Positions 1 to 9,554 of a stretch of 64,000 nt of DNA are shown piece by piece. The translations under genes and the position numbers were made by a program. This stretch comes from JAZKFT01 sp965246935. GTDB lineage: Bacteria; Bacteroidota; Bacteroidia; Chitinophagales; Chitinophagaceae. The stretch lies in assembly GCA_965246935.1 (NCBI GenBank), contig CBDFGC010000019.1, forward strand, positions 545,935-609,934, written 5' to 3'. Within the stretch, counting starts at the first letter, position 1. Each line of letters begins with the position of its first letter. The notes under the pieces are model-generated. The model saw only the letters and a list, made by a program, of their open reading frames with translations. It searched no databases and was not told where the DNA came from.

Positions 1-40
1 CAGATATTGAAAGTAAAATAATTAGGGCTTGCTCAACAAC

Positions 41-1144
41 TCAGGGTTGAATGGATATTAAGGGAAATATCCCAGAGCGATTTATTTTAAAATTTTCAAT
101 TAGGCCCAATAGTATTTGGTAATATTTATATATCAGGGACAAAAGTGCCCGCCTCGTCAGTCGGACGAGGTTTAGCACTAAAGCTATTGAAGCAATCCAG
201 GATTGAGAGGTTTCTTTAAGTTTGGCTTTGATGTTGTCCAATCCATAAGCAATCTTTGCTTGCCCAAACTTCCCTTCAATTGGATTGCGTTCGCCTGGTC
301 TTAGGTGGACTGCCACTGCCGTTGAAGACGGTCGCCCTAAGGGCTTTGCTATCAACTTTATCCCTTTGCCTTTCAGTACCTTTCGGTTATCCCGGGTGCA
401 ATAAATTTGATCGGCCAGCACCTCTGCCGGATAAAAACCAAACCGCTCTTTGTATTTTTCTATTGTATGTACTAAATATTTACTCTCATTAAATGCATCC
501 CATGACAAATAATCAATAAAGGCAAAGCCTGCTACAAGTGCCATTTGAAGTTTGCTACCAAACTCCACTTTTGCACCCTCCTTGCCCCGCACGATGGGCC
601 GCACATGCGGTTGATGGAGATTTACGATGCGATCCTCAATGCGGTTGCTGTTGCTACGGTGCATTTGATCCTGCTGCTGATAAACCGTGTACAAAACCAT
701 TAAATATTTTTGCTCTCTGGCCTTCAAAGGAAATTTATCATAGGCTGCCAACAACGTATCAATATGGTGCAGGTTCCTTTTTACATAGCGTAATTGGCTA
801 CCGACGGCTTTGTATATTTCTTTCCTTGTTTTGGCTTTCTTTTTGGCTGTATGTAAAAAGTTTTTGCGTGCAATTTGCCGGTAGGTTCTCACCTTTTTGC
901 CATGAAGGAGCGGGTCGTGCAGTTGATCTATCAATTCCTCACTTTTTTCTCTTGCGGCATTGAGGAGTTTTAAATCAGTAGGATAGGTAATGTTTTGTGG
1001 GGCTACGGTGGCATCTGTTATAAGCTTGCCTTTGTTGAGCATTACGGGAGTCGATTCACTTTTTGTTTCCGCTATAAGGGTTTGTGGCGCTGGCGTTGAG
1101 CAATCTTGTGTTATATTATTTTCTGATGTGTTTGTATTGATCAA
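41..1144 (-). CDS. Transposase, catalytic (DDE) part
   Basis: This is the C-terminal part of the IS transposase. It holds the likely DDE residues: the first D in LITDATVAPQNITYPTDLK (about residue 43), the second in VLADQIYC (about 245), and E in ERNPIEGKFGQAK (about 288-292). A Lys/Arg-rich helical insert lies between the first and second D, as in IS1182-like enzymes. The frame opens with TTG overlapping the TGA of the upstream frame, one base back (-1), so it is either expressed by -1 frameshifting/re-initiation or is the second half of a gene broken by a one-base indel. The reading frame stays open upstream through ...EETPH, which favours a frame change inside the A/G-rich stretch near 1165-1175. 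The stop lies one base inside the left inverted repeat. Confidence 0.8.
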   Translation of the reverse strand: MINTNTSENNITQDCSTPAPQTLIAETKSESTPVMLNKGKLITDATVAPQNITYPTDLKLLNAAREKSEELIDQLHDPLLHGKKVRTYRQIARKNFLHTAKKKAKTRKEIYKAVGSQLRYVKRNLHHIDTLLAAYDKFPLKAREQKYLMVLYTVYQQQDQMHRSNSNRIEDRIVNLHQPHVRPIVRGKEGAKVEFGSKLQMALVAGFAFIDYLSWDAFNESKYLVHTIEKYKERFGFYPAEVLADQIYCTRDNRKVLKGKGIKLIAKPLGRPSSTAVAVHLRPGERNPIEGKFGQAKIAYGLDNIKAKLKETSQSWIASIALVLNLVRLTRRALLSLIYKYYQILLGLIENFKINRSGIFPLISIQP

Positions 1145-1689
1145 GTGCGGTGTTTCCTCTTTTCTTTCAGCAACATCATTGTGGGTGGGGGTGAATGTTG
1201 TTGGGGATCCTCGGGGCTTTCTTTTATACAGTGCAGGACAATGACATCATTTAGTTTGGAAAGTAGTTCCAGGGTTAGCCGCTTTCTGATTTCTACAAAT
1301 AGGGTGTCGCTGAAAGGGGCTTCATTGGTGAAACTGCTGTAACCTAAAAAATACTGCATAAACATGTTTTCCTGAATATGCGCTATGGTGCCTCTGTCGG
1401 TTTGGTTTTCTAAATGTTTGATCATTATGGCACCCAGCACCACCCTGCCGCTGATGGGCGGGCGGCCCTCTGTGGATTTGAACAAATTATCATAAGCGCT
1501 TACCAGCTTATCCCAGGGAATGGCATGTGCCATTTTTACCCAGCGATTGTTCTTGTTTAATTTTTGTGCAAAAGGTGTTTCAAAACCACAAAGCGTTAGC
1601 TGGTTTGGGCTCACATACGTAGGGGTAGATGCACGCTTTCTGACGGCCTTTGTTGGTTTTCCCTGCACTTGTTCAGTAGTCTTTTCCAT
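1141..1689 (-). CDS. Transposase, N-terminal DUF772 part
   Basis: This is the N-terminal part of the same transposase. The segment WDKLVSAYDNLFKSTEGRPP to FSDTLFVEIRKRL is a DUF772 domain, which precedes the DDE core in IS5/IS1182 enzymes. I placed the start at the ATG at 1689 (MEKTTEQVQGK) because the longer frame would begin inside the right inverted repeat. The protein ends at TGA 1141-1143 after a Lys/Arg-rich tail, four bases into the downstream frame. No classic X XXY YYZ heptamer is present in frame at the junction; only an AAAG tetramer is, so programmed frameshifting is possible but weakly supported. Confidence 0.75.
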   Translation of the reverse strand: MEKTTEQVQGKPTKAVRKRASTPTYVSPNQLTLCGFETPFAQKLNKNNRWVKMAHAIPWDKLVSAYDNLFKSTEGRPPISGRVVLGAIMIKHLENQTDRGTIAHIQENMFMQYFLGYSSFTNEAPFSDTLFVEIRKRLTLELLSKLNDVIVLHCIKESPEDPQQHSPPPTMMLLKEKRKHRT

Positions 1690-1790
1690 ACATCTCAAAT
1701 ATATTAAGACTTTTAGGTTGTTCAGCAAGCCCTAAGTAGTGTAAGTTTTAATAGGGTTCAGCTTTCAACTTCAATACACCTATATGTTTA

Positions 1791-1834
1791 AAAGGGGGGA
1801 AGTAAGGTAACTATTTACCTTACTTCCCCCCTTT
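1791..1834. terminator. Perfect 20-bp stem hairpin, probable terminator
   Basis: The arms 1791-1810 and 1815-1834 are perfectly complementary around a 4-nt loop (CTAT). The stem contains a G6/C6 run and ends in AAA/TTT. Read on the minus strand it follows the membrane protein gene by about 20 bp and ends in a short U run, so it fits an intrinsic terminator for that gene, while also insulating it from the IS. Confidence 0.7.
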
Positions 1835-1855
1835 ATTCATTCTTTTAGCACGCGA

Positions 1856-2341
1856 TTAAACCTGCAACGAATGATTCATTTTTTTAGCGTGATAACGATC
1901 AATAATAATGGCTATCGGCAATCCGATACAAACCATCAGTATTGCCATTTCTCTTATTACACCCGGCAATTTGAACGGAGCTTGATTTATTCGGGTTAGA
2001 GGCACTACTACCAGATTCATTATTACCCATACGATTATGCCATATATCAGCCCGGCTACTACAGGGCTTTTAATGAGCCGGCGGATAAGCGGGTAGGCTG
2101 CATAAAAAATTGCTGCCCATATAAATGCAATTAGGTAGTGAAATAGCAGGCCAATAGCCACCATGCCCCAACCGGTCATAGCAGCCGCCTTACCAAATAC
2201 AGCGCTGGCGATGTAACGGAAGATGACGATGGGTTTATACCCCTTTATAAAAGCTACGATTATGGCCGCAGTAATATCCAACGTGCCGGCAACGAGACCG
2301 GCTTTTACAATAGTGGAAATGGCAGATGGTTTGGCGGGCAT
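1856..2341 (-). CDS. Small membrane protein, possibly YagU/DUF1440-like
   Basis: The 161-residue protein has four hydrophobic segments (about 15-32, 55-85, 92-115 and 128-148) with short polar loops and a basic C-terminus (RYHAKKMNHSLQV). The layout and a conserved-looking W-containing second and third helix resemble the DUF1440/YagU family of inner-membrane proteins, but I recognise no diagnostic motif. It lies 42 bp downstream of the DoxX gene in the same direction, so the two may be cotranscribed. Function is unknown. Confidence 0.6.
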   Translation of the reverse strand: MPAKPSAISTIVKAGLVAGTLDITAAIIVAFIKGYKPIVIFRYIASAVFGKAAAMTGWGMVAIGLLFHYLIAFIWAAIFYAAYPLIRRLIKSPVVAGLIYGIIVWVIMNLVVVPLTRINQAPFKLPGVIREMAILMVCIGLPIAIIIDRYHAKKMNHSLQV

Positions 2342-2382
2342 GGCCGTAAGGTTTTGTTTGCCTGTAAAATAGCAAAACCTAT

Positions 2383-2817
2383 TTACTTTTTATCTATAGA
2401 ATATCTGCCGGGGCCAATGATAAATAAGCTCAGGAAAACGATGCCTAATTCGATAGCATGAGAAGCTCCGCCAAACCCGGCCATAGGTGACCCGGGAGGC
2501 ATTTTTAAATGGAACATCGCTGCAACAATCATATTGATGATAAGAAGAACACACGCCGGTCGAAAAGCTAAGCCCAGTAAAATTAACAGACCACCTACGC
2601 CCTCTGCAAAAGCCGCCATAAAACCCCAGAAGGTGAAGCCAAAATGAATCCCGAAGTTTTCTATCCCTTTTCCAACGTTTTCCCATGCCATCTGGCTTCC
2701 TGTGGGACCAGCTAATAATTTAGGATACCCATGGGTTATCATCATAATACCAATACCAATGCGTAGCAACAGTAATCCGAAATCTTTGTATTTGCTAAGT
2801 CCTCCAAGGATTGCCAT
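2383..2817 (-). CDS. DoxX family membrane protein
   Basis: The 144-residue protein shows the DoxX fold: four transmembrane helices, an N-terminal LLLRIGIGIMMITHGYPKL segment (about 16-34), a central glycine-rich helix FAEGVGGLLILLGLAFRPA, and a C-terminal IELGIVFLSLFIIGPGRYSID. DoxX proteins are membrane components linked to redox or quinone-related functions in several bacteria, but the substrate here cannot be told. The length is normal for the family. The start ATG has only AT-rich DNA upstream; the palindrome array at 3008-3168 lies in the same intergenic region. Confidence 0.85.
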   Translation of the reverse strand: MAILGGLSKYKDFGLLLLRIGIGIMMITHGYPKLLAGPTGSQMAWENVGKGIENFGIHFGFTFWGFMAAFAEGVGGLLILLGLAFRPACVLLIINMIVAAMFHLKMPPGSPMAGFGGASHAIELGIVFLSLFIIGPGRYSIDKK

Positions 2818-2921
2818 GTCGTAAATTTTTGAGTTGAGTTGTAAAGAAAGTAAACCAGTGTTATAACTTTTAATTTAATTTTTCACATTTCTTCAATTCT
2901 TTCCCATTGGTATACTATGCA

Positions 2922-3196
2922 AATCAAGGGTTAATGGCCCTATAACAAAAAGTTGAGTTCACAATCAGTTAGTTTTAATTAGACAAACTGACTGTCTTAT
3001 GTATTGCTGGGCGCTGCCCAACCCTATTGGCAGATAAATCCATTCCCAGTTATCTTTTGGGCAGCGCCCAACCCCTTTATAGCCGGAGCGCCGAATTGGA
3101 TTGGGCGCTGCCCAATAATGCACTGGCATTGCTTACGTATGCTATCAACAGAATTGGGCGCTGCCCAATAATATCCATGAATGTCAACCCTTGATT
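2922..3196. repeat. Array of four GGGC-GCT-GCCC palindromes framed by 11-bp inverted repeats
   Basis: Four near-identical palindromes occur at 3008-3020, 3057-3071, 3101-3115 and 3154-3168. The core is TTGGGCGCTGCCCAA; the second copy carries the complement AGC in the centre. Spacing is 44-53 bp. The array is framed by AATCAAGGGTT (2922-2932) and its inverse (3186-3196). It fills the 424-bp space between the DoxX start and the ABC-F stop. I see no ORF there. It could be a protein-binding array, a structured RNA or a small inverted-repeat element. Confidence 0.7.
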
Positions 3197-3241
3197 CACA
3201 TATATTACCTTTCTATCCGTCACGGTGCTGTTAACGATCAT

Positions 3242-5143
3242 TCATACACCTTCACTCAGCTCCAGCCAGCGCATTTCTTTTTCTTCCACCAGCTTATTGA
3301 TTTCGCCGATGCGTTTGGCTGCCGCTTCCAACTCAGTGTAAGGCAAAGTGCCATTGTTCATTTTTTCAGAAAGGGTATTTTTTTCTTTCCCCAGTGCCGG
3401 CATTTCTTTTTCCAGGGTTTCAAATTCTTTCCTTTCTTTAAACGACAGTTTTCGGGCAGCAGGTTTGGCTGGTTCTGTTACTGTTCCTGTTCCTGCGTGC
3501 CCGTTTTTTAATTCATTTTTTTCTTTATTGGTTTTGGTGCCTGGTTTTAATTTGGCATCTTCCTCTATGCGGTACTGGGTGTAATTGCCAGGAAAATCCC
3601 TTACCTCGCCATTGCCGTCAAAAACAAACAGATGGTCTACCAGCTTATCCATAAAGTAGCGGTCGTGGCTTACAATCACCACACAGCCTCTGAAGTGAAG
3701 CAGGAAGTTTTCCAATACACCCAACGTTGATAAATCCAGATCGTTGGTCGGTTCATCCAGTACTAAAAAATTGGGATTGCGAAATAATAAAGTGAGTAGT
3801 TGCAGCCGCCGTTTTTCGCCGCCACTCAGCGCACTTAAATAGGTATACTGTTTATCCGGCGGAAACAGGAACATTTCCAAAAACTTGGAAGCTGATATGG
3901 CACCGCCATCGGCCAGCGGAAAGGTTTCAGCAAAGGTTTTTACATATTCAATCACCCGCATATCATGCTTAAACTGCAGGCCCTGCTGGTTGTAATAACC
4001 GAATACCACCGTATCGCCAATATTTACCTTACCGCTATCCGGCGGGGTTATGCCCTGGATAATATCGAGAAAAGTAGATTTGCCGGCGCCGTTTCTTCCT
4101 ACTACACCAGCCCGTTCGCCTTTGTTAAATGTATAATCGAAACCCTTTAGTATCACCTGGCTGTCATAGGCTTTGTATAGCTTTTTTAGCTCAATTACTT
4201 TACCGCCGATGCGGTTCATTTTCATTTGCAGTTGTAATTGCTCATCCTGTATTTTTCGTCCTGCTTCTTTTTCCACATCATAAAAACGGTCGATGCGGCT
4301 TTTCGCTTTGGTAGTGCGGGCCTTGGGTTGCTTACGCATCCATTCCAGTTCTTTGCGGTATTCGTTTTTTGCTTTGTCAATAGTGCTTTGGTCGCTTTCA
4401 ATGCGGGCAGCTTTCTTCTCCAGAAAATTAGCGTAATCGCCTTTATAGGTGTATAGGTTTTCGTTGTCCAGTTCCCATATTACTTCCGCTACCGCATCCA
4501 GAAAATAACGGTCGTGGGTTACCATCAGTAAGGTGATATGCTGCTGGTTCAGGTAATATTCCAGCCACTCAATCATTTCTACATCCAGGTGGTTGGTGGG
4601 TTCATCCATCATCAGCAATATATGGCTATCGTCAAAGCCAATATCAATCAGCGTTCTGGCCAGTGCCACCCGCTTACGCTGACCGCCGCTCAGATCGCTT
4701 ACTGCCTGTGTAAAATGATGAATATTCAGGCTGGTTAGAATCTGCTGTACTTTGGCCTCGAAGTCCCAGGCCTGCAGTTCGTCCATCACGTGCAGCCCCT
4801 CTGTAATGGCTTTTTCATCTTCTGATTCCAGTGCTTTTTCGTAATCCCGGATGGCATTCAGCACCGGGTGATTATGGTAAAAAATATTGTCGGCAATGGT
4901 TCCGCCTTCATCAAATTGCGGGTCTTGGTCGAACAGGACTGCCTTTACGTCTTTGTGAATCCAGAGCTGTCCTTCATCAGGTGTTTCCTTGCCGGTGAGT
5001 ATTTTTAAAAGGGTGGATTTTCCGGTTCCATTCCGGGCTACCAGCGCTATTTTATCACCTTCATTTATATCAAAGGAAAGGTTACTGAATAATGGATTAA
5101 TTCCATAGGATTTGGTAAGGTTTTTTGCGGATACGTAGTGCAT
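3242..5143 (-). CDS. ABC-F family ATP-binding protein (Uup-like)
   Basis: The 633-residue protein has two ABC ATPase domains and no membrane helices, the ABC-F arrangement. The first has a Walker A ARNGTGKST (36-44), signature LSGGQRKRVALARTL and Walker B LLMMDEPTNHLD; the second has GRNGAGKST, LSGGEKRRLQLL and FLVLDEPTNDLD. Between them is the ABC-F linker (about residues 235-310, rich in Lys/Arg). A C-terminal charged coiled coil (about 560-633) is typical of Uup. ABC-F proteins act on the ribosome; Uup-type members are also linked to DNA transactions. A resistance role cannot be inferred. The first Walker A begins with Ala rather than Gly. Confidence 0.9.
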   Translation of the reverse strand: MHYVSAKNLTKSYGINPLFSNLSFDINEGDKIALVARNGTGKSTLLKILTGKETPDEGQLWIHKDVKAVLFDQDPQFDEGGTIADNIFYHNHPVLNAIRDYEKALESEDEKAITEGLHVMDELQAWDFEAKVQQILTSLNIHHFTQAVSDLSGGQRKRVALARTLIDIGFDDSHILLMMDEPTNHLDVEMIEWLEYYLNQQHITLLMVTHDRYFLDAVAEVIWELDNENLYTYKGDYANFLEKKAARIESDQSTIDKAKNEYRKELEWMRKQPKARTTKAKSRIDRFYDVEKEAGRKIQDEQLQLQMKMNRIGGKVIELKKLYKAYDSQVILKGFDYTFNKGERAGVVGRNGAGKSTFLDIIQGITPPDSGKVNIGDTVVFGYYNQQGLQFKHDMRVIEYVKTFAETFPLADGGAISASKFLEMFLFPPDKQYTYLSALSGGEKRRLQLLTLLFRNPNFLVLDEPTNDLDLSTLGVLENFLLHFRGCVVIVSHDRYFMDKLVDHLFVFDGNGEVRDFPGNYTQYRIEEDAKLKPGTKTNKEKNELKNGHAGTGTVTEPAKPAARKLSFKERKEFETLEKEMPALGKEKNTLSEKMNNGTLPYTELEAAAKRIGEINKLVEEKEMRWLELSEGV

Positions 5144-5437
5144 GAAGAAAAAAGTTTAACGGTTTACAGGCCCCTTGCCATACGGCAGGTCAACCTGTTT
5201 ACACGTTGGCAGAACCGTTTCATTTTTAAGGTTCTGTGGTCCGGTTGTGTTTTAGCTGTTACACCTGTAGTCGTTTACATCATTTTTTAACAGGCGCCAG
5301 AACCCTGCAAGATACTACCAGCCGTTCTGCTACAACAGAATGAGATGGTAAAATGGCGTTTAAAAAATAGTTATCTAAAAGCGAAGATTGCATAAGAATA
5401 CATCCTACTTTGGATTCGTTAAAAAAAACCTAATCTT

Positions 5438-8400
5438 ATGAGAAAATTTTCTACGCAAAAACCCTTTTTGCTCGGGATGTTCCTGGCTGCTACGTTTTTT
5501 GCACAGGCCCAGCAATTAGCAGATACCGAATTGAAACAGCTAATCAGTAAAAATGCTGCCCGGCTGCACCTCAGTGCCACTGATATTAATGATGCTATCA
5601 TCAACAGCAGCTTTGCCGATGCCGCTACCGGCCTCCGTTACATTTATTTACAGCAAGGTTATCAGTCTATTGGTGTATTTAACCAGGTAATGACGATCGC
5701 CTTACGTAATGATGTAGTGGCGTTCAACTCCGGTGTATTTATTTCTGATATTGCTACTAAAGTTCCTGTAGCCCAGCCAAACATTAGTTCTGCTGAGGCA
5801 GTAAGGAAAACAGCCGCTTACCTGTCACTAACCGTACCTGCAGAGGTAAACATGATAGAAGACAGATTTGCAACGGATAAGAAGTTCGTTTTTGGACCAT
5901 CCGGAATTGCCAAACAAAATATAGAAGCGAAGCTGGTGTGGGTGCAGGAAGATGATGGTACCACTGTACACCTTGCCTGGGATGTAAGTATCGATGTGCT
6001 TGGCTCACCGGATTGGTGGAATGTACGGATAGATGCATTATCCGGGGAATTTGTAAATAAAAACAATTTTACCGTATATGACCGTTTTGAAAAATTTGAT
6101 GATGGCAGAAATGATGATAAAAAATCAGTAGTTAACCCGACAATTTTACCATTGCCGGCCACTGATATTTTCAGAAAAAAAAATACTTCCATCCCACCCA
6201 TATTACTGCGTGGTACACAAACGGTTACTTCAGCTACCTACAGGGTCATTACTTTCCCTAATGAAAGCCCCTATGCTGCTAACCCGGCTTTGGATACCAA
6301 CCCCTGGGAAAAAGCCGGTCCCGGCAATCCTGCTACTACCTATGGCTGGCATTATGATGGTACTACTTACTACGATAGCACCCGTGGCAACAATGTACAT
6401 TCCTACCTGGATGCGGCAAACCGCAACAGCCCGGCAAAGCCTAACTTTTCCGCTGTTTCTACCACCCCCCAGCCAACGCTTACCTTTAATTATGCTCCTA
6501 ATTTTGCCGTACAACCTGCGGATAGTATTACCCGCCTGCACATGATTACGAACCTGTTTTACTGGAACAACCTGATGCATGATGTAACCTATCAATACGG
6601 TTTTAATGAGGCCTCGGGTAATTTCCAGTTCTCTAATGTATTTGGTGAAACAAACAGGGGTGGGGCCGGCAATGATTATGTGCGGGCCGAAGCACAGGAT
6701 GGTTCCGGAACCGATAATGCCAATTTTTCAACACCTGCCGATGGTAGCAGCGGAAGAATGCAAATGTACCTGTGGTCCGGCCCTACCGATTTCAGGGTAA
6801 CGGCTCCTCCTGAGGTAGCAGGATCCTATTTTGTAAAAGAGAGTGGTTTTAGCACCAATAACAAGTTGAAAAATATTGGCACTTTTACAGATACGTTGGT
6901 TTATTATAATGATGACGTTACAGGAACGGCACACTATGCCTGTGGTGTACCGGGCACCCCGGCTAATACGATTGCCGGAAAAATTGCCCTCATCGTTCGG
7001 GGAGGTGGCTGCGCAGGTGGTTTTGTGGAAAAAGTAAAGAATGCGCAAAATGCCGGTGCCAGCGGCGTAATTATGATCAACAATGTTCCTGGTCTTCCTA
7101 TTACTATGGGCGGAACGGACAATACAATTACAATCCCGGCTATTATGATTTCCCAGGATGATGGCGCCTTACTGGCATCCCGGTTAGGTTCTGTTATTAC
7201 CGTAACTATGGCGGCCGGACCAGACCGGGATGGCGATGTAGATAATGGTGTTATCTGCCATGAATACGGTCATGGTATTTCTAACCGCCTGACGGGTGGC
7301 CGTACCAATGCAAACTGCCTGGGAAATGCCGAACAGGGTGGCGAAGGCTGGAGCGATTATTTTGGGTTGATGATGACCACAGACTGGACGATTGCACAGG
7401 TAACCGATGGGCCTAAAGCCCGCCCGGTAGGTAATTATGCAGAAGCCTATCCGGTAACCGGCCCAGGCCTCCGTACTTATCCTTATTCAACGAACATGGT
7501 CATCAATCCACATACCTATACAGATGTTGCAACTAATACAGAGGTACATGCTATCGGGGAAGTCTGGTGTTCGGCCATATGGGATATGACTTGGTATATC
7601 ATCCAACAGGAAAATCGTATTTCGCCAAATATTTATGACACTACCGGCGTAAGCGGTACCGGCGGTAATATTATGGCCATGAAGCTGGTAATGGAAGGGA
7701 TGCGGCTACAAACCTGCCGTCCCGGATTTTTAGATGCCCGTGATGCTATCCTGGCTGCTGATTCTATCTTGTACGGTTATAAACACAAATGCAGTATCTG
7801 GAATGCTTTTGCCCGCCGGGGAATGGGGGTAAGTGCCGTTCAGGGGCTTTCAACCAGTGCTACAGACCAGGTTGCAGCTTTTGATATACCTAATGCATTA
7901 TTGCTTACCCGTTCTATTGTACCTGCTACCGTTCAGATCGGTAATAATGTTACCGTGAACATGAATGCTTCCTGCCAGTGCCAGGTTCCTGTAACCGCAT
8001 ATGTTCTGGATACGATACCGGCAGGATTCAGCTATGTAAGCAGTTCAGCAGGTAGCGCCGTAAGTGGTAATGTTGTTACCTTTTTTCCGCTGAACTTTAC
8101 CACCGTAAATGAAACAAAAACCCTTTCTATAGTAATGAAAGCAGCAGGCCCGGCTTGTGCTGTTACAACAAGTATAAACGATAACCGGGATGGTTCTACC
8201 ATTGGTGGATTGGATACAACTGCACTGACAGGGGCCACTGAATGGGTGCCTAGTACTACCCGTTTTAAAAGTGCGTCTAATGCATGGTATGCAGCAGATG
8301 TTGCAGGATTACGGGATTTTGTGCTTACCTCCGGCGCCTTTACCGTGGGTAATTTGTCCATACTTTCTTTCTGGCATTATTTCGTTCTGGAAGATAAACT

Positions 8401-9337
8401 GGATGGTGGCCGTATAGAATATTCAACGAATGGTGGTACTACCTGGCTGGATGCTGCACCTTATATACTTCAGAACGGCTATAATGATACAACGATCAGT
8501 ACTTCACCCTGGGGAGCCAGCCAAAAAGTATTCACAGGGGTAAGCTATGCACAAGGCAGTAACCAGTTTATTAATACGCTGATCAATTTTTCTTCATTCA
8601 GCGGGCAATCAATACGTATCCGTTTTAGAATGCGTACAAATGCTACTAACGCCAGTAACCAAACGTATGAAGGCTGGTTTATTGATGACATAACCCTGAA
8701 TAACGGCTGCGGAGGGTTGACAAAAGCTGTATTGATTAACAGTGCCCAAAATAAAATGGATTCGGTATATAATCCAATATTTATTACGCCTGCTTCATTG
8801 CCGCTAAACCTTCTTTCGTTTACTGCAAAACCAGTTGGCAAAACGGTATTGCTAACCTGGCAAACTTCTGTAGAAATCAATACAAAATCCTTTATAGTTG
8901 AACATAGCACCAATCGTACATTGTGGAGTGAAGCAGGCACTATAGCAGCAAAAGGTAGCGGCGGAAGCACCTATGTAATGTACCATCAGCAACCGGTGGA
9001 AGGCCAGAATTATTACCGGATAAAAATGATAGATAAAGACGGCAGCTTTACCTATACTGATATTCGGCTGGTTAATTTTTCTGCGAAAGGAAGTAACCTG
9101 TTTACCATTATACCAAACCCGGCTAATACGACAGCTACATTATATCTGGATAAGAATATAAAATCCGGTAAACTAACGGTGTTTGATGCAAATGGAAGAA
9201 CTGTGCAAACACTTACTGTAAATAATTTCAGCAATGACTATCAGCTTGAAACCGGTAAGCTGGCAGCAGGTACCTACTTAGTAAGTATAAAAACCGGAAC
9301 GGCTACCCAAACCGGAAAACTAATCGTGTCTCATTAA
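5438..9337 (+). CDS. Secreted M36 (fungalysin-type) metalloprotease with PA domain and T9SS sorting domain
   Basis: The 1299-residue protein starts with a signal peptide (LLGMFLAATFFAQAQQ) and a FTP-like propeptide region (to about 250). The catalytic zinc motif is HEYGH at 608-612 in DNGVICHEYGHGISNRLTGG, with a downstream EGWSDYFGL glutamate region. A PA domain (about 500-590, CGVPGTP to IMISQDDG) is inserted ahead of the active site. A C-terminal beta-sandwich region follows, then a type A T9SS sorting domain (IIPNPANTTATLYL to GKLIVSH). So it is likely exported across the outer membrane by T9SS; gldJ and porV lie 46-48 kb away in the same window. A candidate -7 box TACTTTG is at 5406-5412, 25 bp before the ATG. 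Confidence 0.93.
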   Translation: MRKFSTQKPFLLGMFLAATFFAQAQQLADTELKQLISKNAARLHLSATDINDAIINSSFADAATGLRYIYLQQGYQSIGVFNQVMTIALRNDVVAFNSGVFISDIATKVPVAQPNISSAEAVRKTAAYLSLTVPAEVNMIEDRFATDKKFVFGPSGIAKQNIEAKLVWVQEDDGTTVHLAWDVSIDVLGSPDWWNVRIDALSGEFVNKNNFTVYDRFEKFDDGRNDDKKSVVNPTILPLPATDIFRKKNTSIPPILLRGTQTVTSATYRVITFPNESPYAANPALDTNPWEKAGPGNPATTYGWHYDGTTYYDSTRGNNVHSYLDAANRNSPAKPNFSAVSTTPQPTLTFNYAPNFAVQPADSITRLHMITNLFYWNNLMHDVTYQYGFNEASGNFQFSNVFGETNRGGAGNDYVRAEAQDGSGTDNANFSTPADGSSGRMQMYLWSGPTDFRVTAPPEVAGSYFVKESGFSTNNKLKNIGTFTDTLVYYNDDVTGTAHYACGVPGTPANTIAGKIALIVRGGGCAGGFVEKVKNAQNAGASGVIMINNVPGLPITMGGTDNTITIPAIMISQDDGALLASRLGSVITVTMAAGPDRDGDVDNGVICHEYGHGISNRLTGGRTNANCLGNAEQGGEGWSDYFGLMMTTDWTIAQVTDGPKARPVGNYAEAYPVTGPGLRTYPYSTNMVINPHTYTDVATNTEVHAIGEVWCSAIWDMTWYIIQQENRISPNIYDTTGVSGTGGNIMAMKLVMEGMRLQTCRPGFLDARDAILAADSILYGYKHKCSIWNAFARRGMGVSAVQGLSTSATDQVAAFDIPNALLLTRSIVPATVQIGNNVTVNMNASCQCQVPVTAYVLDTIPAGFSYVSSSAGSAVSGNVVTFFPLNFTTVNETKTLSIVMKAAGPACAVTTSINDNRDGSTIGGLDTTALTGATEWVPSTTRFKSASNAWYAADVAGLRDFVLTSGAFTVGNLSILSFWHYFVLEDKLDGGRIEYSTNGGTTWLDAAPYILQNGYNDTTISTSPWGASQKVFTGVSYAQGSNQFINTLINFSSFSGQSIRIRFRMRTNATNASNQTYEGWFIDDITLNNGCGGLTKAVLINSAQNKMDSVYNPIFITPASLPLNLLSFTAKPVGKTVLLTWQTSVEINTKSFIVEHSTNRTLWSEAGTIAAKGSGGSTYVMYHQQPVEGQNYYRIKMIDKDGSFTYTDIRLVNFSAKGSNLFTIIPNPANTTATLYLDKNIKSGKLTVFDANGRTVQTLTVNNFSNDYQLETGKLAAGTYLVSIKTGTATQTGKLIVSH

Positions 9338-9354
9338 GCAATCACTGATTAATT

Positions 9355-9392
9355 TAAAAAAAGCTGCTCTCTTAACCGGGAGTAGCTTTTTT
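9355..9392 (+). terminator. Intrinsic terminator of the M36 protease gene
   Basis: AAAAAAGCTGCTC pairs with GAGTAGCTTTTTT with one mismatch around a loop of about 10 nt, 18 bp after the stop codon, and ends in a T run. Confidence 0.85.
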
Positions 9393-9554
9393 GAATTGTC
9401 TGAATCATGATTCGCCGGATGAAAAGATTACCGGATTTTCATTCACGATTGATAATTTATGATCGCTAATACCAAATCTAACAGGTTACGAAAACGGCTG
9501 TTCACTATAAGAAGGTTAGCCTATACGTGTTCGAAACCTTTATGGCGATCAAAT

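Larger units (their letters stand above)
22..1735 (-). mobile_element. IS5/IS1182-type insertion sequence, about 1.7 kb
   Basis: The element is bounded by imperfect 19-bp inverted repeats: TTAGGGCTTGCTCAACAAC at 22-40 and its reverse complement at 1717-1735 with one mismatch. Between them lie two overlapping minus-strand frames that together make a DUF772 plus DDE transposase. Target duplication is uncertain: if the repeats are taken to start at GGGC, a 2-bp TA flanks both sides, as in some IS5 groups, but no longer duplication is visible. Group assignment (IS5 or IS1182) rests on domain order and motif style only. Confidence 0.85.

Noticed and set aside
256..1244. Plus-strand open frames across the first IS
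   Set aside because: They are opposite-strand shadows of the transposase with no domain logic.
9521..9545. TTCGAAACC as a tRNA T-arm
   Set aside because: No acceptor stem or anticodon arm surrounds it; no tRNA was found in the window.
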